The notes: generated from the letters alone by a model not told the origin. A stretch of DNA of 64,000 nt from Halomonas sp. HL-93 (GCF_900086985.1 NZ_LT593974.1:682001-746000); one strand, 5' to 3'; shown: positions 1 through 11,737, counted from the first letter of the stretch. Program-made: numbers and translations.

Positions 1-27
1 CTCTGTAAGTCGTTGACTTAATCTAAG

Positions 28-58
28 AAGGCCGCCCTTACCCAGGGCGGCTTTTTTA
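28..58 (+). terminator. Rho-independent terminator of a gene upstream of the window
   Basis: A GC-rich stem (GCCGCCC / GGGCGGC) with loop TTACCCA-type sequence is followed by a run of six T. It closes a plus-strand gene that lies left of the window. In related genomes ilvC precedes pssA, so ilvC is a reasonable guess for that gene, but it cannot be seen here. Confidence 0.75.
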
Positions 59-102
59 TATGCGAAGGCTTTTCTAGCGCGCTAACGGTTGCCAAAAAAA
101 CA

Positions 103-237
103 CTAACGGTGAGCGCTTGAGCGATTTAAAGGCCAGCGCACTTGGCGGTATACGCGATACGCGGGCGAGGTTATTGCCATATCGTCAGCGCCATCCAGTA
201 CGCGGGTCATGACATCGGCGGGGTCGCCGGTGTGTAG
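103..237 (-). pseudogene. Fragment of a LysR-type regulator effector domain (IlvY-like)
   Basis: On the minus strand 44 codons are open from just inside a stop at 238-240 down to a stop at 103-105. The first half reads [16 protein letters not shown] then ADDMAI, which matches the pattern of the LysR substrate-binding domain around 'TGD-AD-M..V..G..D.AI', as I remember it from E. coli IlvY. There is no start codon, no DNA-binding domain and the similarity fades after residue 23. It abuts an ilvC 3' relic on the opposite strand, which is the divergent ilvY-ilvC geometry with the 5' parts of both genes missing. The identification is from memory of the family and is tentative. Confidence 0.35.
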
Positions 238-241
238 CTAT

Positions 242-370
242 AGTAATTACCCATCGATGACCGCACGCCGCCTCAACGCAGAGCATGAAATCGGGCAGGT
301 AGGTGCTAAGCTGCGCGGCATAATGCCTTGGATTGCGGCCAACCAGCTGGTTGATAAATCTAAGAACTAA
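242..370 (+). pseudogene. ilvC: Relic of the 3' end of ilvC (ketol-acid reductoisomerase)
   Basis: In frame from about 242 to the stop at 368-370 the sequence reads [10 protein letters not shown], then [15 protein letters not shown], then [15 protein letters not shown]. This is the conserved C-terminal tail of class I ketol-acid reductoisomerase, the NADPH enzyme of branched-chain amino acid synthesis. Only some 42 of the roughly 340 residues are present; upstream in the same frame the sequence no longer resembles the enzyme. It has no plausible promoter or ribosome-binding site and is read as a decayed or duplicated gene end. Confidence 0.7.
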
Positions 371-505
371 GTGGTCACTTAGTTTAACGGGGCGCGCCTC
401 GTTGCGTTTGGTAGGTACGTCGGTAATTGACTGGCTGAGTGCGTCACACCGTGTAGAATGAAATAGACGCTTTGCATGTCACTTCATATTCAACGGATGA
501 CTTCT

Positions 506-1378
506 ATGACTCAGGATGCTCGTGATCAAGAGCACGAATCTACCTCGCGGCCAGATGGCCAAGAGGGCCGCAAAGGCGAAAGCAGTGAGGCGGTTGGTAA
601 TGAAGATTTGGCCGCTGCTTTTCTGCGAGAAACCGAAGTGGTTGAAGAGGCGGTAGAGGATGGTAAGAAAGTCCGCCGCAAGGGAATTTATCTACTGCCT
701 AATTTATTCACCACTTCAGCACTGTTTTCAGGGTTCTTTGCTGTGGTGGCGGGTATCAATGGCGACTTTACGGCGGCGGCTGTTGCCATTTTTATTGCCA
801 TGGTGCTCGACGGTTTGGACGGCCGAGTTGCGCGAATGACCAATACGCAAAGTGCTTTCGGTGCCGAATACGACAGCCTGGCCGATATGATCTCCTTTGG
901 CATGGCGCCGGCCCTGGTGGCCTTTACTTGGATTTTACAAGATATCGGTAAAACCGGCTGGGTCGTGGCGTTTCTCTATGTTGCCTGTGCGGCCCTGCGC
1001 TTGGCGCGTTTTAACGTGCAGATTGGTAGTGTGGACAAAAAATGGTTTATCGGCTTGCCCAGTCCTTCTGCGGCAGCCTTAGTGGCAGCCAGTGTATGGA
1101 CATTTCACAGCTTTGACGCGGATGCCTTCGGCTTCAAATTGTTGATGCTGGTCGTGGTGGCGGCGGCAGGCGTCCTTATGGTGAGTAATATCCGCTACTA
1201 CAGCTTTAAAGATCTCGACTTTAAAAAGCCGGTGCCTTTCGTTGTATTGTTGGCGGTGGTGCTAGGCTTTGTGATGATCTCCGTTGAACCATCTGTCATG
1301 CTGCTTTTGCTGTTCGGCGCCTATGTGCTCTCGGGGCCTGTACTGGCTGTTATGCGCAAGGCAAAGCCGAAAAGTTAG
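506..1378 (+). CDS. pssA: CDP-diacylglycerol-serine O-phosphatidyltransferase
   Basis: Makes phosphatidylserine from CDP-diacylglycerol and serine at the inner membrane, the first step toward phosphatidylethanolamine. The CDP-alcohol phosphotransferase signature D-G-x2-A-R-x8-G-x3-D-x3-D is complete near residues 100-125 (DGRVARM ... AEYDSLADM). Several hydrophobic segments follow to the C-terminus, fitting the polytopic PssA type rather than the E. coli phospholipase-D-like type. The first 60 residues are acidic and low in complexity, as in related halophile proteins. Start choice is uncertain: ATG at 476, 497 or 506; 506 has a weak GGAT upstream and gives the MTQDARDQ start (290 residues). 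It stands alone between relics and the rRNA operon. Confidence 0.9.
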   Translation: MTQDARDQEHESTSRPDGQEGRKGESSEAVGNEDLAAAFLRETEVVEEAVEDGKKVRRKGIYLLPNLFTTSALFSGFFAVVAGINGDFTAAAVAIFIAMVLDGLDGRVARMTNTQSAFGAEYDSLADMISFGMAPALVAFTWILQDIGKTGWVVAFLYVACAALRLARFNVQIGSVDKKWFIGLPSPSAAALVAASVWTFHSFDADAFGFKLLMLVVVAAAGVLMVSNIRYYSFKDLDFKKPVPFVVLLAVVLGFVMISVEPSVMLLLLFGAYVLSGPVLAVMRKAKPKS

Positions 1379-1551
1379 AATTTTATTGCCGAGGTTCTTG
1401 CTAACCTGTCTTTAAAACCGTAAAGTACGCATCCGCTGCCGGGGACGCCAAGCGTTGCTGGCGGTGGAAGGGGTTAAAAACCCTCGGTTTGTCAGTGAGT
1501 TAGGTTGCTGATGGTGACAGTGGGTTTGCATCACCTCGCGCCAATTAGTCA

Positions 1552-1579
1552 TTGACAACCACCTGGAAGTACGTAGAAT
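1552..1579 (+). promoter_or_regulatory. rRNA operon promoter
   Basis: TTGACA at 1552-1557 and TAGAAT at 1574-1579 are separated by 16 bp and followed by a GC-rich discriminator, as expected for a stringently controlled rRNA promoter. No gene lies between PssA and 16S, so 1379-1833 is promoter plus leader. Confidence 0.75.
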
Positions 1580-1637
1580 ACGCCTTCCTCGCTGAGGCCA
1601 AACCGTTCACCGGTTGGCCGGTTTTGTAAAGCGAAAC

Positions 1638-1653
1638 GCTCTTTAATAATTTG
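1638..1653 (+). promoter_or_regulatory. boxA-like antitermination element in the rRNA leader
   Basis: GCTCTTTAATAATTT closely matches the E. coli rrn leader boxA (TGCTCTTTAACAATTTA), the site where Nus factors load. A second copy-like element, GTCGCTCTTTAAAAAT, precedes 23S at 3541-3556. Confidence 0.65.
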
Positions 1654-1677
1654 ATCAGGTAATTCATGTGGGCGCTT
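1651..1677 (+). repeat. 5' arm of the 16S RNase III processing stem
   Basis: This 27-nt arm pairs almost perfectly with 3389-3416 downstream of 16S (only one bulge and one mismatch), so the two arms clamp the 16S precursor in the double-stranded stem cut by RNase III. Small leader hairpins follow at 1687-1700 (GGTGAT-AA-ATCACC) and 1730-1745 (CGGCTT-TTCG-AAGCCG). Confidence 0.8.
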
Positions 1678-1833
1678 GCCGATGAGGGTGATAAATCACC
1701 TATTATCAAGGCAAGCGACTCAAGCACTACGGCTTTTCGAAGCCGATATTGAATGAATTCGTTTGACCCTTGAGCCAAGTTTGGTTCGCTTTTGCTGCCC
1801 TTCGGGGTAGTGAGTAAGAATCACAATGATTTT

Positions 1834-3366
<1,533 letters not shown>

Positions 3367-3388
3367 AACGATGCATTATCCTCGCGGT

Positions 3389-3416
3389 AAGCGCTCACAA
3401 TGAATTACCTGATCAA
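3389..3416 (+). repeat. 3' arm of the 16S RNase III processing stem
   Basis: Reverse complement of 1651-1677, lying 22 nt after the mature 16S end. Together they define the precursor stem. Confidence 0.8.
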
Positions 3417-3546
3417 GAAACTGCCGATACGCAGTGATAAGCGTTGTCTTCACATTGAAAAAAGAAAAAAGACCTTTTTTTAAAGACCTTTCTTTTTCTT
3501 TTAAAGTGAAAAAAGCATCCGCTTATCACTGCGCATAGCAGTCGCT

Positions 3547-3612
3547 CTTTAAAAATGTATATCATGCTGACAGGAACGTGTTTTGAACACGTTCCTACGT
3601 AATTGTTTTGTG
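3547..3612 (+). repeat. 5' arm of the 23S RNase III processing stem, interrupted by a hairpin
   Basis: 3547-3569 pairs with 6774-6794 downstream of 23S, and GTTTTGTG at 3605-3612 pairs with CACAAAAC at 6765-6772. Between them sits a perfect 11-bp hairpin (AGGAACGTGTT, loop TTG, AACACGTTCCT; 3572-3596) that has no partner on the 3' side. Confidence 0.7.
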
Positions 3613-3676
3613 ATACGTCTCAAGCGTATCCGGCAATCGTTATCATTGCGAGATACCAGACTCCTTCGGGTTATAG

Positions 3677-6668
<2,992 letters not shown>

Positions 6669-6764
6669 ATAACACCCAAGGGGTCTGGTCGTGATGATAA
6701 TGATGAAACCGGATACGCGCACTGAGCCAAGTGTTTAAGGCACAGGGCTTGGTAAGAGAGACGC

Positions 6765-6794
6765 CACAAAACACAGCATGATAGACATTTAAAG
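6765..6794 (+). repeat. 3' arm of the 23S RNase III processing stem
   Basis: CACAAAAC (6765-6772) and CAGCATGATAGACATTTAAAG-type sequence (6774-6794) complement the 5' arm at 3547-3612. Confidence 0.7.
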
Positions 6795-6797
6795 TTA

Positions 6798-6916
6798 CGC
6801 CTGACGACCATAGCAAGCGTGAACCACCTGATCCCATGCCGAACTCAGCAGTGAAACCGCTTCGCGCCGATGGTAGTGTGGGGTCTCCCCATGCGAGAGT
6901 AGGTCATTGTCAGGCA
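6798..6916 (+). rRNA. rrf: 5S ribosomal RNA
   Basis: About 119 nt, starting CGCCTGACGACC and ending GTCAGGC, whose ends pair as helix I. Conserved internal blocks CCATGCCGAACTCAG and GATGGTAGTGTGGGG are present. It lies about 130 nt after 23S. Confidence 0.96.
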
Positions 6917-6928
6917 CTTATTTAGCGA

Positions 6929-6956
6929 AGCCCCGGCCGTTTGGTCGGGGCTTTGT
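6929..6956 (+). terminator. First rRNA operon terminator
   Basis: Stem AGCCCCGGCC (6929-6938), loop GTTT, GGTCGGGGCT (6943-6952), then TTTGTGTTT. It follows the true 5S gene by 12 nt. Confidence 0.85.
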
Positions 6957-6961
6957 GTTTA

Positions 6962-7020
6962 GGGGTCTCCCCATGAAGAGTATCGGAGCGCCGACCGGGT
7001 AACCGTCAGGTACTTATTTA
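6962..7020 (+). pseudogene. Degenerate 5S rRNA 3' tail, copy 2
   Basis: GGGGTCTCCCCATG (6962-6975) and GTCAGGTACTTATTTAG (7005-7021) repeat the 3' part of the 5S gene (6880-6894 and 6909-6925) with the middle diverged. No 5' half of 5S is present, so it is a relic or duplicated tail and not a functional 5S. Confidence 0.7.
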
Positions 7021-7024
7021 GAAA

Positions 7025-7056
7025 AGCCCCGAGCACAGTGTGTTCGGGGCTTTTTG
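7025..7056 (+). terminator. Second terminator after the rRNA operon
   Basis: Twelve-pair stem AGCCCCGAGCAC (7025-7036) with GTGTTCGGGGCT (ending 7051), followed by TTTTTG. Same design as the first terminator but with a different loop. Confidence 0.85.
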
Positions 7057-7073
7057 TTGCGCGGAAGAAAAAC

Positions 7074-7149
7074 AGGGTCTCTCCCCATGGAGCGTCGCGG
7101 AGTGCCGGCCGACGGAAGGCCGCTCTGGTCGTCAGGTGCCTATATCACC
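7074..7149 (+). pseudogene. Degenerate 5S rRNA 3' tail, copy 3
   Basis: GGGTCTCTCCCCATGG (7075-7090) and GTCAGGTGCCTAT (7131-7143) are a more decayed version of the same 5S tail. It shares with copy 2 an additional block (GGAGYGCCGRCCG) not found in the real 5S, so copies 2 and 3 are closer to each other. Confidence 0.6.
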
Positions 7150-7153
7150 GCAG

Positions 7154-7181
7154 AAACCCAGGCCAATAGGCTGGGGTTTTT
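7154..7181 (+). terminator. Third terminator after the rRNA operon
   Basis: AAACCCAGGCC, loop AATA, GGCTGGGGTTTTT: an imperfect stem (one bulge on each side) ending in a T-run. Confidence 0.75.
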
Positions 7182-7278
7182 ACGTTATAAGTGATTTGTT
7201 ACTGGCGGTGTGTATGTATGGCATCTAATATTAAGCAGCAATTGATTTTTTTATTACTGTGATAAAAGGAGCTTGATT

Positions 7279-7470
7279 ATGTATAAAGGACTGAAAACGA
7301 TTGGAGTTGCTATCTTGTTAGCTTTTCTGGCAGTTGGGTTAGCCGCCTGTGAAGATGAGCAAGGGCCAGCAGAAGAGGCTGGTGAAAATGTTGATGAGAG
7401 TATGGACGATGCCGGTGAAGAAATGGAAGAAACCGGAGAAGAGATGGAAGAAGCTGCTGAGGAAGAGTAA
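7279..7470 (+). CDS. Small acidic lipoprotein, unknown function
   Basis: A 63-residue protein with a lipoprotein signal peptide (lipobox LAAC, Cys near residue 24) and a mature part of about 40 residues made almost only of Glu, Asp, Gly, Ala and Met, arranged in short repeats (EEMEET, EEMEEA). The mature chain should be anchored in the outer membrane facing the periplasm and be highly charged and disordered or helical. AAGGAG at 7266-7271 sets the ATG start at 7279. It is monocistronic, closed by a strong terminator. I do not recognise a function; envelope stress or halophilic envelope roles are only guesses. Confidence 0.75.
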   Translation: MYKGLKTIGVAILLAFLAVGLAACEDEQGPAEEAGENVDESMDDAGEEMEETGEEMEEAAEEE

Positions 7471-7497
7471 GCCTCTTATCTAACCTTATAAATACTG

Positions 7498-7528
7498 AAA
7501 GCCCTACTGCGTATACAGTAGGGCTTTT
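7498..7528 (+). terminator. Rho-independent terminator
   Basis: AAAGCCCTACTG (7498-7509), loop CGTATA, CAGTAGGGCTTTT (7516-7528): perfect stem with T-run, serving the small lipoprotein gene and, being symmetric, possibly the convergent fbpA. Confidence 0.9.
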
Positions 7529-7548
7529 ACGTTGTTAAACGCTAAAAA

Positions 7549-8574
7549 TTAACGCCAGTCGACCCGATCAAAAATGCGGATGGCTTCTGGGTTGTTTTCT
7601 CCCAAGGCGTTAATATTCACGTCGTCTTTCTTAAAGTTGCCCCATGACTCAAGGACGGGATCACGCTTAACGCTATCCACGACGGGGAACTCATTGTTAC
7701 CCGAGGCGAAAATCTCCTGGGCGGTATCGGATGCTAAAAACTCAAGGAATTGAACAGCATTTTCTTGGTTTGGAGCACCATCAACGACACCGGCACCACC
7801 AACGTTGACATGGGTGCCTCTTTCATCCTGATTGGGGAAGATAATGCCAACTTTGCGGGCAGCTTCGCGATCCGACTCATCATCTGATTTAAGCAGGCGA
7901 ACATAATAATAATGATTAGCTACCGCGAGATCGCATTCCCCGCTGGCAACGCCCAGGATCTGGTCGGTATCACCGCCTTCTGGATCGCGTGCCATATTAT
8001 CGACAATGCCCTGAGCCCACTCTTCGGCTCCTTCTTCGCCGTGATGCTCGATCATCGAAGCGAGCAGCGACTGGTTGTAGATATTGTTGGAGGAGCGAAT
8101 GCATACGCTGTAATCAAGATCGTCGCTGGCCAGGTCTTCGTAACTGCTGATCTCGCTGGGGTCGACATTTTCACGATTGTAATAGATCGCCCGTGCACGC
8201 TGGCTAAAGCCGAACCAACGACCTTCGGGGTGGCGCATTGATTCGGGCAGGCGTTCATCAAGCACGTCTGACTCAATGCCTTGGAAAATACCATCCTGCT
8301 CTGCACGCCAGAGCCTGCCAGCATCGACCGTCAGCATAATATCGGCGGGGCTTGCAGCACCTTCGCGCTGGATGCGCTCGATCAACTGATCGGAATCGCC
8401 TTCCAAGATATTGACTTCAATACCGGTTTCTTCAGTAAATGCATCATACAGGCGCTCATCGGAATCGTAGTGACGAGCAGAGTAGACATTGAGCTCATCA
8501 GCTAACGCATGGCTAGCAAAAGCAGAGCTTGCGATAGCAACCGCGATAGGCGCGGTAAGGCGTGCAGTCTTCAT
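7549..8574 (-). CDS. fbpA: Ferric iron ABC transporter, periplasmic binding protein
   Basis: Periplasmic Fe(III)-binding protein of the FbpA/FutA/IdiA family (341 residues). The signal peptide MKTARLTAPIAVAIASSAFA ends at ASHALA before DELNVYSARHY, the family's mature N-terminus. The metal ligands are visible: YSARHY near the start and the ANHYYY tyrosine cluster near residue 220. Start is ATG at 8574 with AGGAAG upstream; longer readings would precede the signal peptide. The ATPase gene fbpC is divergent (200 bp away) and the permease fbpB lies beyond it. A Fur-like box at 8599-8617 sits just upstream, fitting iron repression. Confidence 0.92.
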   Translation of the reverse strand: MKTARLTAPIAVAIASSAFASHALADELNVYSARHYDSDERLYDAFTEETGIEVNILEGDSDQLIERIQREGAASPADIMLTVDAGRLWRAEQDGIFQGIESDVLDERLPESMRHPEGRWFGFSQRARAIYYNRENVDPSEISSYEDLASDDLDYSVCIRSSNNIYNQSLLASMIEHHGEEGAEEWAQGIVDNMARDPEGGDTDQILGVASGECDLAVANHYYYVRLLKSDDESDREAARKVGIIFPNQDERGTHVNVGGAGVVDGAPNQENAVQFLEFLASDTAQEIFASGNNEFPVVDSVKRDPVLESWGNFKKDDVNINALGENNPEAIRIFDRVDWR

Positions 8575-8598
8575 GGGTGATCTTCCTGTTGTATGAAT

Positions 8599-8617
8599 GA
8601 TAATAAGTTGCATTATT
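8599..8617 (-). promoter_or_regulatory. Fur-box-like operator in the fbpA-fbpC intergenic region
   Basis: GATAAT-AAGTTG-CATTATT matches both outer arms of the 19-bp Fur consensus GATAATGATAATCATTATC except the last base, with a divergent centre. It lies 25 bp upstream of the fbpA start. Confidence 0.5.
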
Positions 8618-8773
8618 AACGTGATGATTGAAGCGTTTCGTGCCGTTAACGTCAAGCCTATTAGCGTTGAAGCGTGCATATAGGACAAATAAAAAATAGA
8701 ATGTTAATTACTTTCAAACGTATTCAGTGGTTCGCATTTCGTACAGGCGGCCCTCCAATAGAATGGTGGCGCA

Positions 8774-9895
8774 ATGACGGCAACGATGACAGCTAAGCAA
8801 AAGGCGCTTAATGAGACCGCGCTTACGATGCATCAGGTTCAGCACGCTTTTGACCATCATATCGTTGTGGAAGGTGTGGATTTGACGGTAGCACCTGGAG
8901 AAGTGGTGTGCCTACTGGGCCCCTCAGGCTGCGGTAAAACCACATTGCTGCGTATCGCAGCGGGTTTAGAAACATTACAAGAGGGTAGCGTCAGCCTGCA
9001 AGATGAACAAATTGCAGCCCCAGGGTTGCGCCACGTACCGCCAGAGAAGCGTAACGTTGGGTTAGCGTTTCAAGACTCTGCGCTATTTCCCCATTTATCC
9101 GTGTTGGAAAACGTCACCTTTGGGCTCAAGCACCTATCCGCCAGCGATAGGCGAGAGCGTGCCGAGGAACTGCTATCGCAGTTAGGAATGGCGGACTATG
9201 CATCGAGCTACCCCCATATGCTCTCAGGCGGGCAACAGCAGCGTGTGGCGCTTGCTCGGGCTTTAGCCCCGGAACCACGTCTGATGCTTTTAGATGAGCC
9301 ATTTTCAAGCCTTGATGCTCGACTACGAGACCGTATACGCGATGATACATTGCACGTCTTAAAAAAGGTCGGGGCCGCGACCTTGCTTGTTACCCACGAC
9401 CCTGAAGAAGCGATGTTCATGGCTGATCGAATTGCGCTTATGCGCGATGGGCGTATTGTCCAGACAGGCACTCCGAGAGAGTTATATTGCTCACCCAACG
9501 ACCCTTTTGTGGTGACGTTTTTTGGTGAGGTCAATGAGATTGAGGGAGTAGTGGAAGATGGGCACGTTGCAACGCCTGTTGGTTGGGTACCGGCTGAGGG
9601 GTTTGCCAACGGCACTGGCGTTAGGGTGATGATTCGCCCTGAAGCCTTGCGTGTCATTGAGCGTGACTTACCCACTAATATTCATACGCATAGTCATATT
9701 GTGATGGCCAAGTTGCTAGGTCGCAGCAGCTTGCTGCATTTATGCGCACATGCAGAGAATGGCCAGGAAGCTCACCTGCACGCACGGGTGCCGGGGGTCT
9801 TCCTTCCAGCCGAAGGGCAACCTATCGATATTCATTTGGATTTGTCGCAGGTATTTGTGTTTCCCCGTTCAGCCGAGGATAGCTTGCCACACTAA
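8774..9895 (+). CDS. fbpC: Ferric iron ABC transporter, ATP-binding protein
   Basis: Cytoplasmic ATPase that powers iron(III) import with FbpA and FbpB (373 residues). Walker A GPSGCGKTT at about residues 50-58, Q-loop in LAFQDSALFPH, signature LSGGQQQR, Walker B LMLLDEP and H-loop LLVTHDPEEA are all present. The last 110 residues form the TOBE-type regulatory extension seen in FbpC/PotA-like ATPases. It is transcribed away from fbpA and runs head-on into fbpB, the stops being 15 bp apart. Confidence 0.93.
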   Translation: MTATMTAKQKALNETALTMHQVQHAFDHHIVVEGVDLTVAPGEVVCLLGPSGCGKTTLLRIAAGLETLQEGSVSLQDEQIAAPGLRHVPPEKRNVGLAFQDSALFPHLSVLENVTFGLKHLSASDRRERAEELLSQLGMADYASSYPHMLSGGQQQRVALARALAPEPRLMLLDEPFSSLDARLRDRIRDDTLHVLKKVGAATLLVTHDPEEAMFMADRIALMRDGRIVQTGTPRELYCSPNDPFVVTFFGEVNEIEGVVEDGHVATPVGWVPAEGFANGTGVRVMIRPEALRVIERDLPTNIHTHSHIVMAKLLGRSSLLHLCAHAENGQEAHLHARVPGVFLPAEGQPIDIHLDLSQVFVFPRSAEDSLPH

Positions 9896-9910
9896 AATAG
9901 TGTTTAGGTG

Positions 9911-11596
9911 TTACGGCGACGCCCCTGGGCGTGAGCGCCGCATAGCCATACTAAGCAGTATCACCGGCAGGATGCCGACCACAACGATGGCCAGTGATGA
10001 GGTGGAGGCCTCAGCTAGGCGCTCATCAGACGCTAGATTATGCGCTCTCACCGCTAACGTATCGAAATTGAACGGTCGCAGAATGACGGTGGCGGGAAGC
10101 TCTTTCATGACATCGACAAACACCAAAATGCCTGCTGCGAGTAAGCTGCTGCGCATTATAGGGGTATGTACATAACGCAGCGTGCCGCCGGCGGTTTGGC
10201 CCAGGGTGCGAGACGCGGCATCCATGCTCGGGGTGACTTTGCCGAGACTGGCTTCAACGGCATTAAAAGAAACCGCAAGGAAGCGCACTAGGTAAGCGTA
10301 GAGTAAAATAAATGCTGAGCCGCTAAAGATTAGGCCGACGATCTGACCGTTATAAGCCTGCAAGCCTGTATTGATGACGTTATCCAACCACGCAAATGGA
10401 ATTAAAATGCCTACCGCGACCACCGAGCCGGGAATCGCATAGCCCATTGCAGCAATACGGGTGGTAAATCGCGCGAGCGGGGTATCGTGTACCCGAACGC
10501 CATAGCTGAGTAGCACCGCTATGCCGACTGCTATCAAGGCTGCTATAGCCGACAAACTGAGGCTATTCCACGCAAAACCAATAAAGCGTGGCCCCCATAG
10601 CGTATCCCCTTCAGTAAGCGCTAAGTTAAGCAGGATGCCACTAGGCAGCAGAAATCCAATGGTGATTGGTATGGCACAAGCTACGGTAGCGGCTATCGCC
10701 CGCCATCCGTGAAGCGCGTATTCGGGCAATTGCTGGTACCGGTTGGTGGTGTGGAAGTAGCGCCGTTTGCCGCGTGACCAGCGTTCCAGTAACACCAAAA
10801 CAATGACGAAGCTGAGTAAGCACGCAGCCAGCTGGGCAGCTGCCACGGGCTCGCCCATACCAAACCATGTGCGGTAGATACCGGTAGTGAAGGTATCTAC
10901 CCCGAAAAACTGTACCGCACCAAACTCATTGAGTGTCTCCATAAGTACCAGCGATACGCCGCCTACCAATGCCGGGCGTGCTAACGGTACTGCAATGCTG
11001 AAAAATAGCCGCCACGGGCCGCGCCCTAAGGTGCGGCCGACATCGAGCACACATACCGATTGTTCTAAAAAGGAAGCGCGGGCTAATAGATAAACATATG
11101 GATACAGAACGACAGTGATAAGCGTAGCGGCGCCGCCTAACGAACGGACATTGGGAAAATAGTAATCGCCGTGTTGCCAGCCAAATATTTCGCGCAAAAA
11201 GCTCTGAAACGGGCCTGCAAACTGAAGAAAATCGGTATAAGCGTAAGCGATTACATAAGTGGGGACCGCTAAGGGGAGTAGCAATGCCCATTCAAATAAT
11301 CGCTTGCCTGGGAAACGGCACATAACAACGAGCCAAGCGGTACCCGTGCCGATAATCAGGGTTCCGATACCCACCACCAGAACAAGCCAAAAGGTGTTGT
11401 TCAAATATCGCGTTAAGACAGTGCTGGCGAGATGCTGCCAGACGCCATCGGTAGGCAGCGCGATATGAGTGAACACGACAATGACGGGTAGCGCGACCAC
11501 GAGTGCGACACCGGTTAACACCATGGTCCAGAGGTTCCAGTTTTGCTGAGGCCTGCGCCGCTTTGCGGCTAACTCACCAGGAGTAGAGCGGGACAA
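9911..11596 (-). CDS. fbpB: Ferric iron ABC transporter, fused permease
   Basis: Inner-membrane permease with two fused BPD_transp_1 halves (561 residues, about 12 membrane segments), typical of FbpB. Each half has the EAA-like loop contacting the ATPase: 'LDVGRTLGRGPWRLFFSIAV' region in the first and 'MDAASRTLGQ' region in the second. I place the start at TTG 11596 because AAGGAG lies 7 nt upstream (11603-11608); the open frame continues to 11713 but that part has no signal. A terminator for the upstream TRAP operon at 11712-11736 means fbpB needs its own promoter, not obvious to me, in the 115 bp between. Confidence 0.88.
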   Translation of the reverse strand: MSRSTPGELAAKRRRPQQNWNLWTMVLTGVALVVALPVIVVFTHIALPTDGVWQHLASTVLTRYLNNTFWLVLVVGIGTLIIGTGTAWLVVMCRFPGKRLFEWALLLPLAVPTYVIAYAYTDFLQFAGPFQSFLREIFGWQHGDYYFPNVRSLGGAATLITVVLYPYVYLLARASFLEQSVCVLDVGRTLGRGPWRLFFSIAVPLARPALVGGVSLVLMETLNEFGAVQFFGVDTFTTGIYRTWFGMGEPVAAAQLAACLLSFVIVLVLLERWSRGKRRYFHTTNRYQQLPEYALHGWRAIAATVACAIPITIGFLLPSGILLNLALTEGDTLWGPRFIGFAWNSLSLSAIAALIAVGIAVLLSYGVRVHDTPLARFTTRIAAMGYAIPGSVVAVGILIPFAWLDNVINTGLQAYNGQIVGLIFSGSAFILLYAYLVRFLAVSFNAVEASLGKVTPSMDAASRTLGQTAGGTLRYVHTPIMRSSLLAAGILVFVDVMKELPATVILRPFNFDTLAVRAHNLASDERLAEASTSSLAIVVVGILPVILLSMAMRRSRPGASP

Positions 11597-11709
11597 GAGA
11601 AGGCTCCTTGCAAAAGCAAACGGACATCGCAGCGATATGCGGCGCACACGGCGTGGAATAGTACCATTGGCAGCCGCAAGCTGCAGCCGCTTAGGAAGCA
11701 CCGGAGGGC

Positions 11710-11737
11710 ACAAAAAAGCCCGGTAAAGTACCGGGCT
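11710..11737 (-). terminator. Terminator of the TRAP transporter operon
   Basis: Perfect 9-bp inverted repeat AGCCCGGTA / TACCGGGCT (loop 3-4 nt), followed on the minus strand by a TTTTTT run, 25 bp after the dctM stop. Confidence 0.9.

Larger units (their letters stand above)
3367..3676 (+). other. 16S-23S internal transcribed spacer without tRNA genes
   Basis: The 310-nt spacer holds no tRNA: there is no tRNA-Ile or tRNA-Ala sequence or cloverleaf. It contains the 16S stem arm (3389-3416), a 13-bp perfect inverted repeat GCAGTGATAAGCG (3431-3443 with 3520-3532) enclosing an A/T-rich stretch with a direct repeat AAAGACCTTT (3468-3477, 3482-3491), a boxA-like element (3541-3556), the 5' arm of the 23S stem (3547-3569) and an 11-bp hairpin (3572-3596). 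Confidence 0.85.

Noticed and set aside
151..167. 17-mer TACGCGATACGCGGGCG also present at 43091-43107
   Set aside because: Read in different frames in the LysR relic and the GGDEF 3' end, with no similarity around it; a short CG-rich coincidence is as likely as a repeat.
427..459. TTGACT and TAGAAT upstream of pssA as a promoter
   Set aside because: Spacing is 21 bp, too long for a sigma-70 promoter; only the TAGAAT is plausible.
3367..3676. Search for spacer tRNA genes
   Set aside because: No T-arm GTTCRAAT or cloverleaf found, and none elsewhere in the window.
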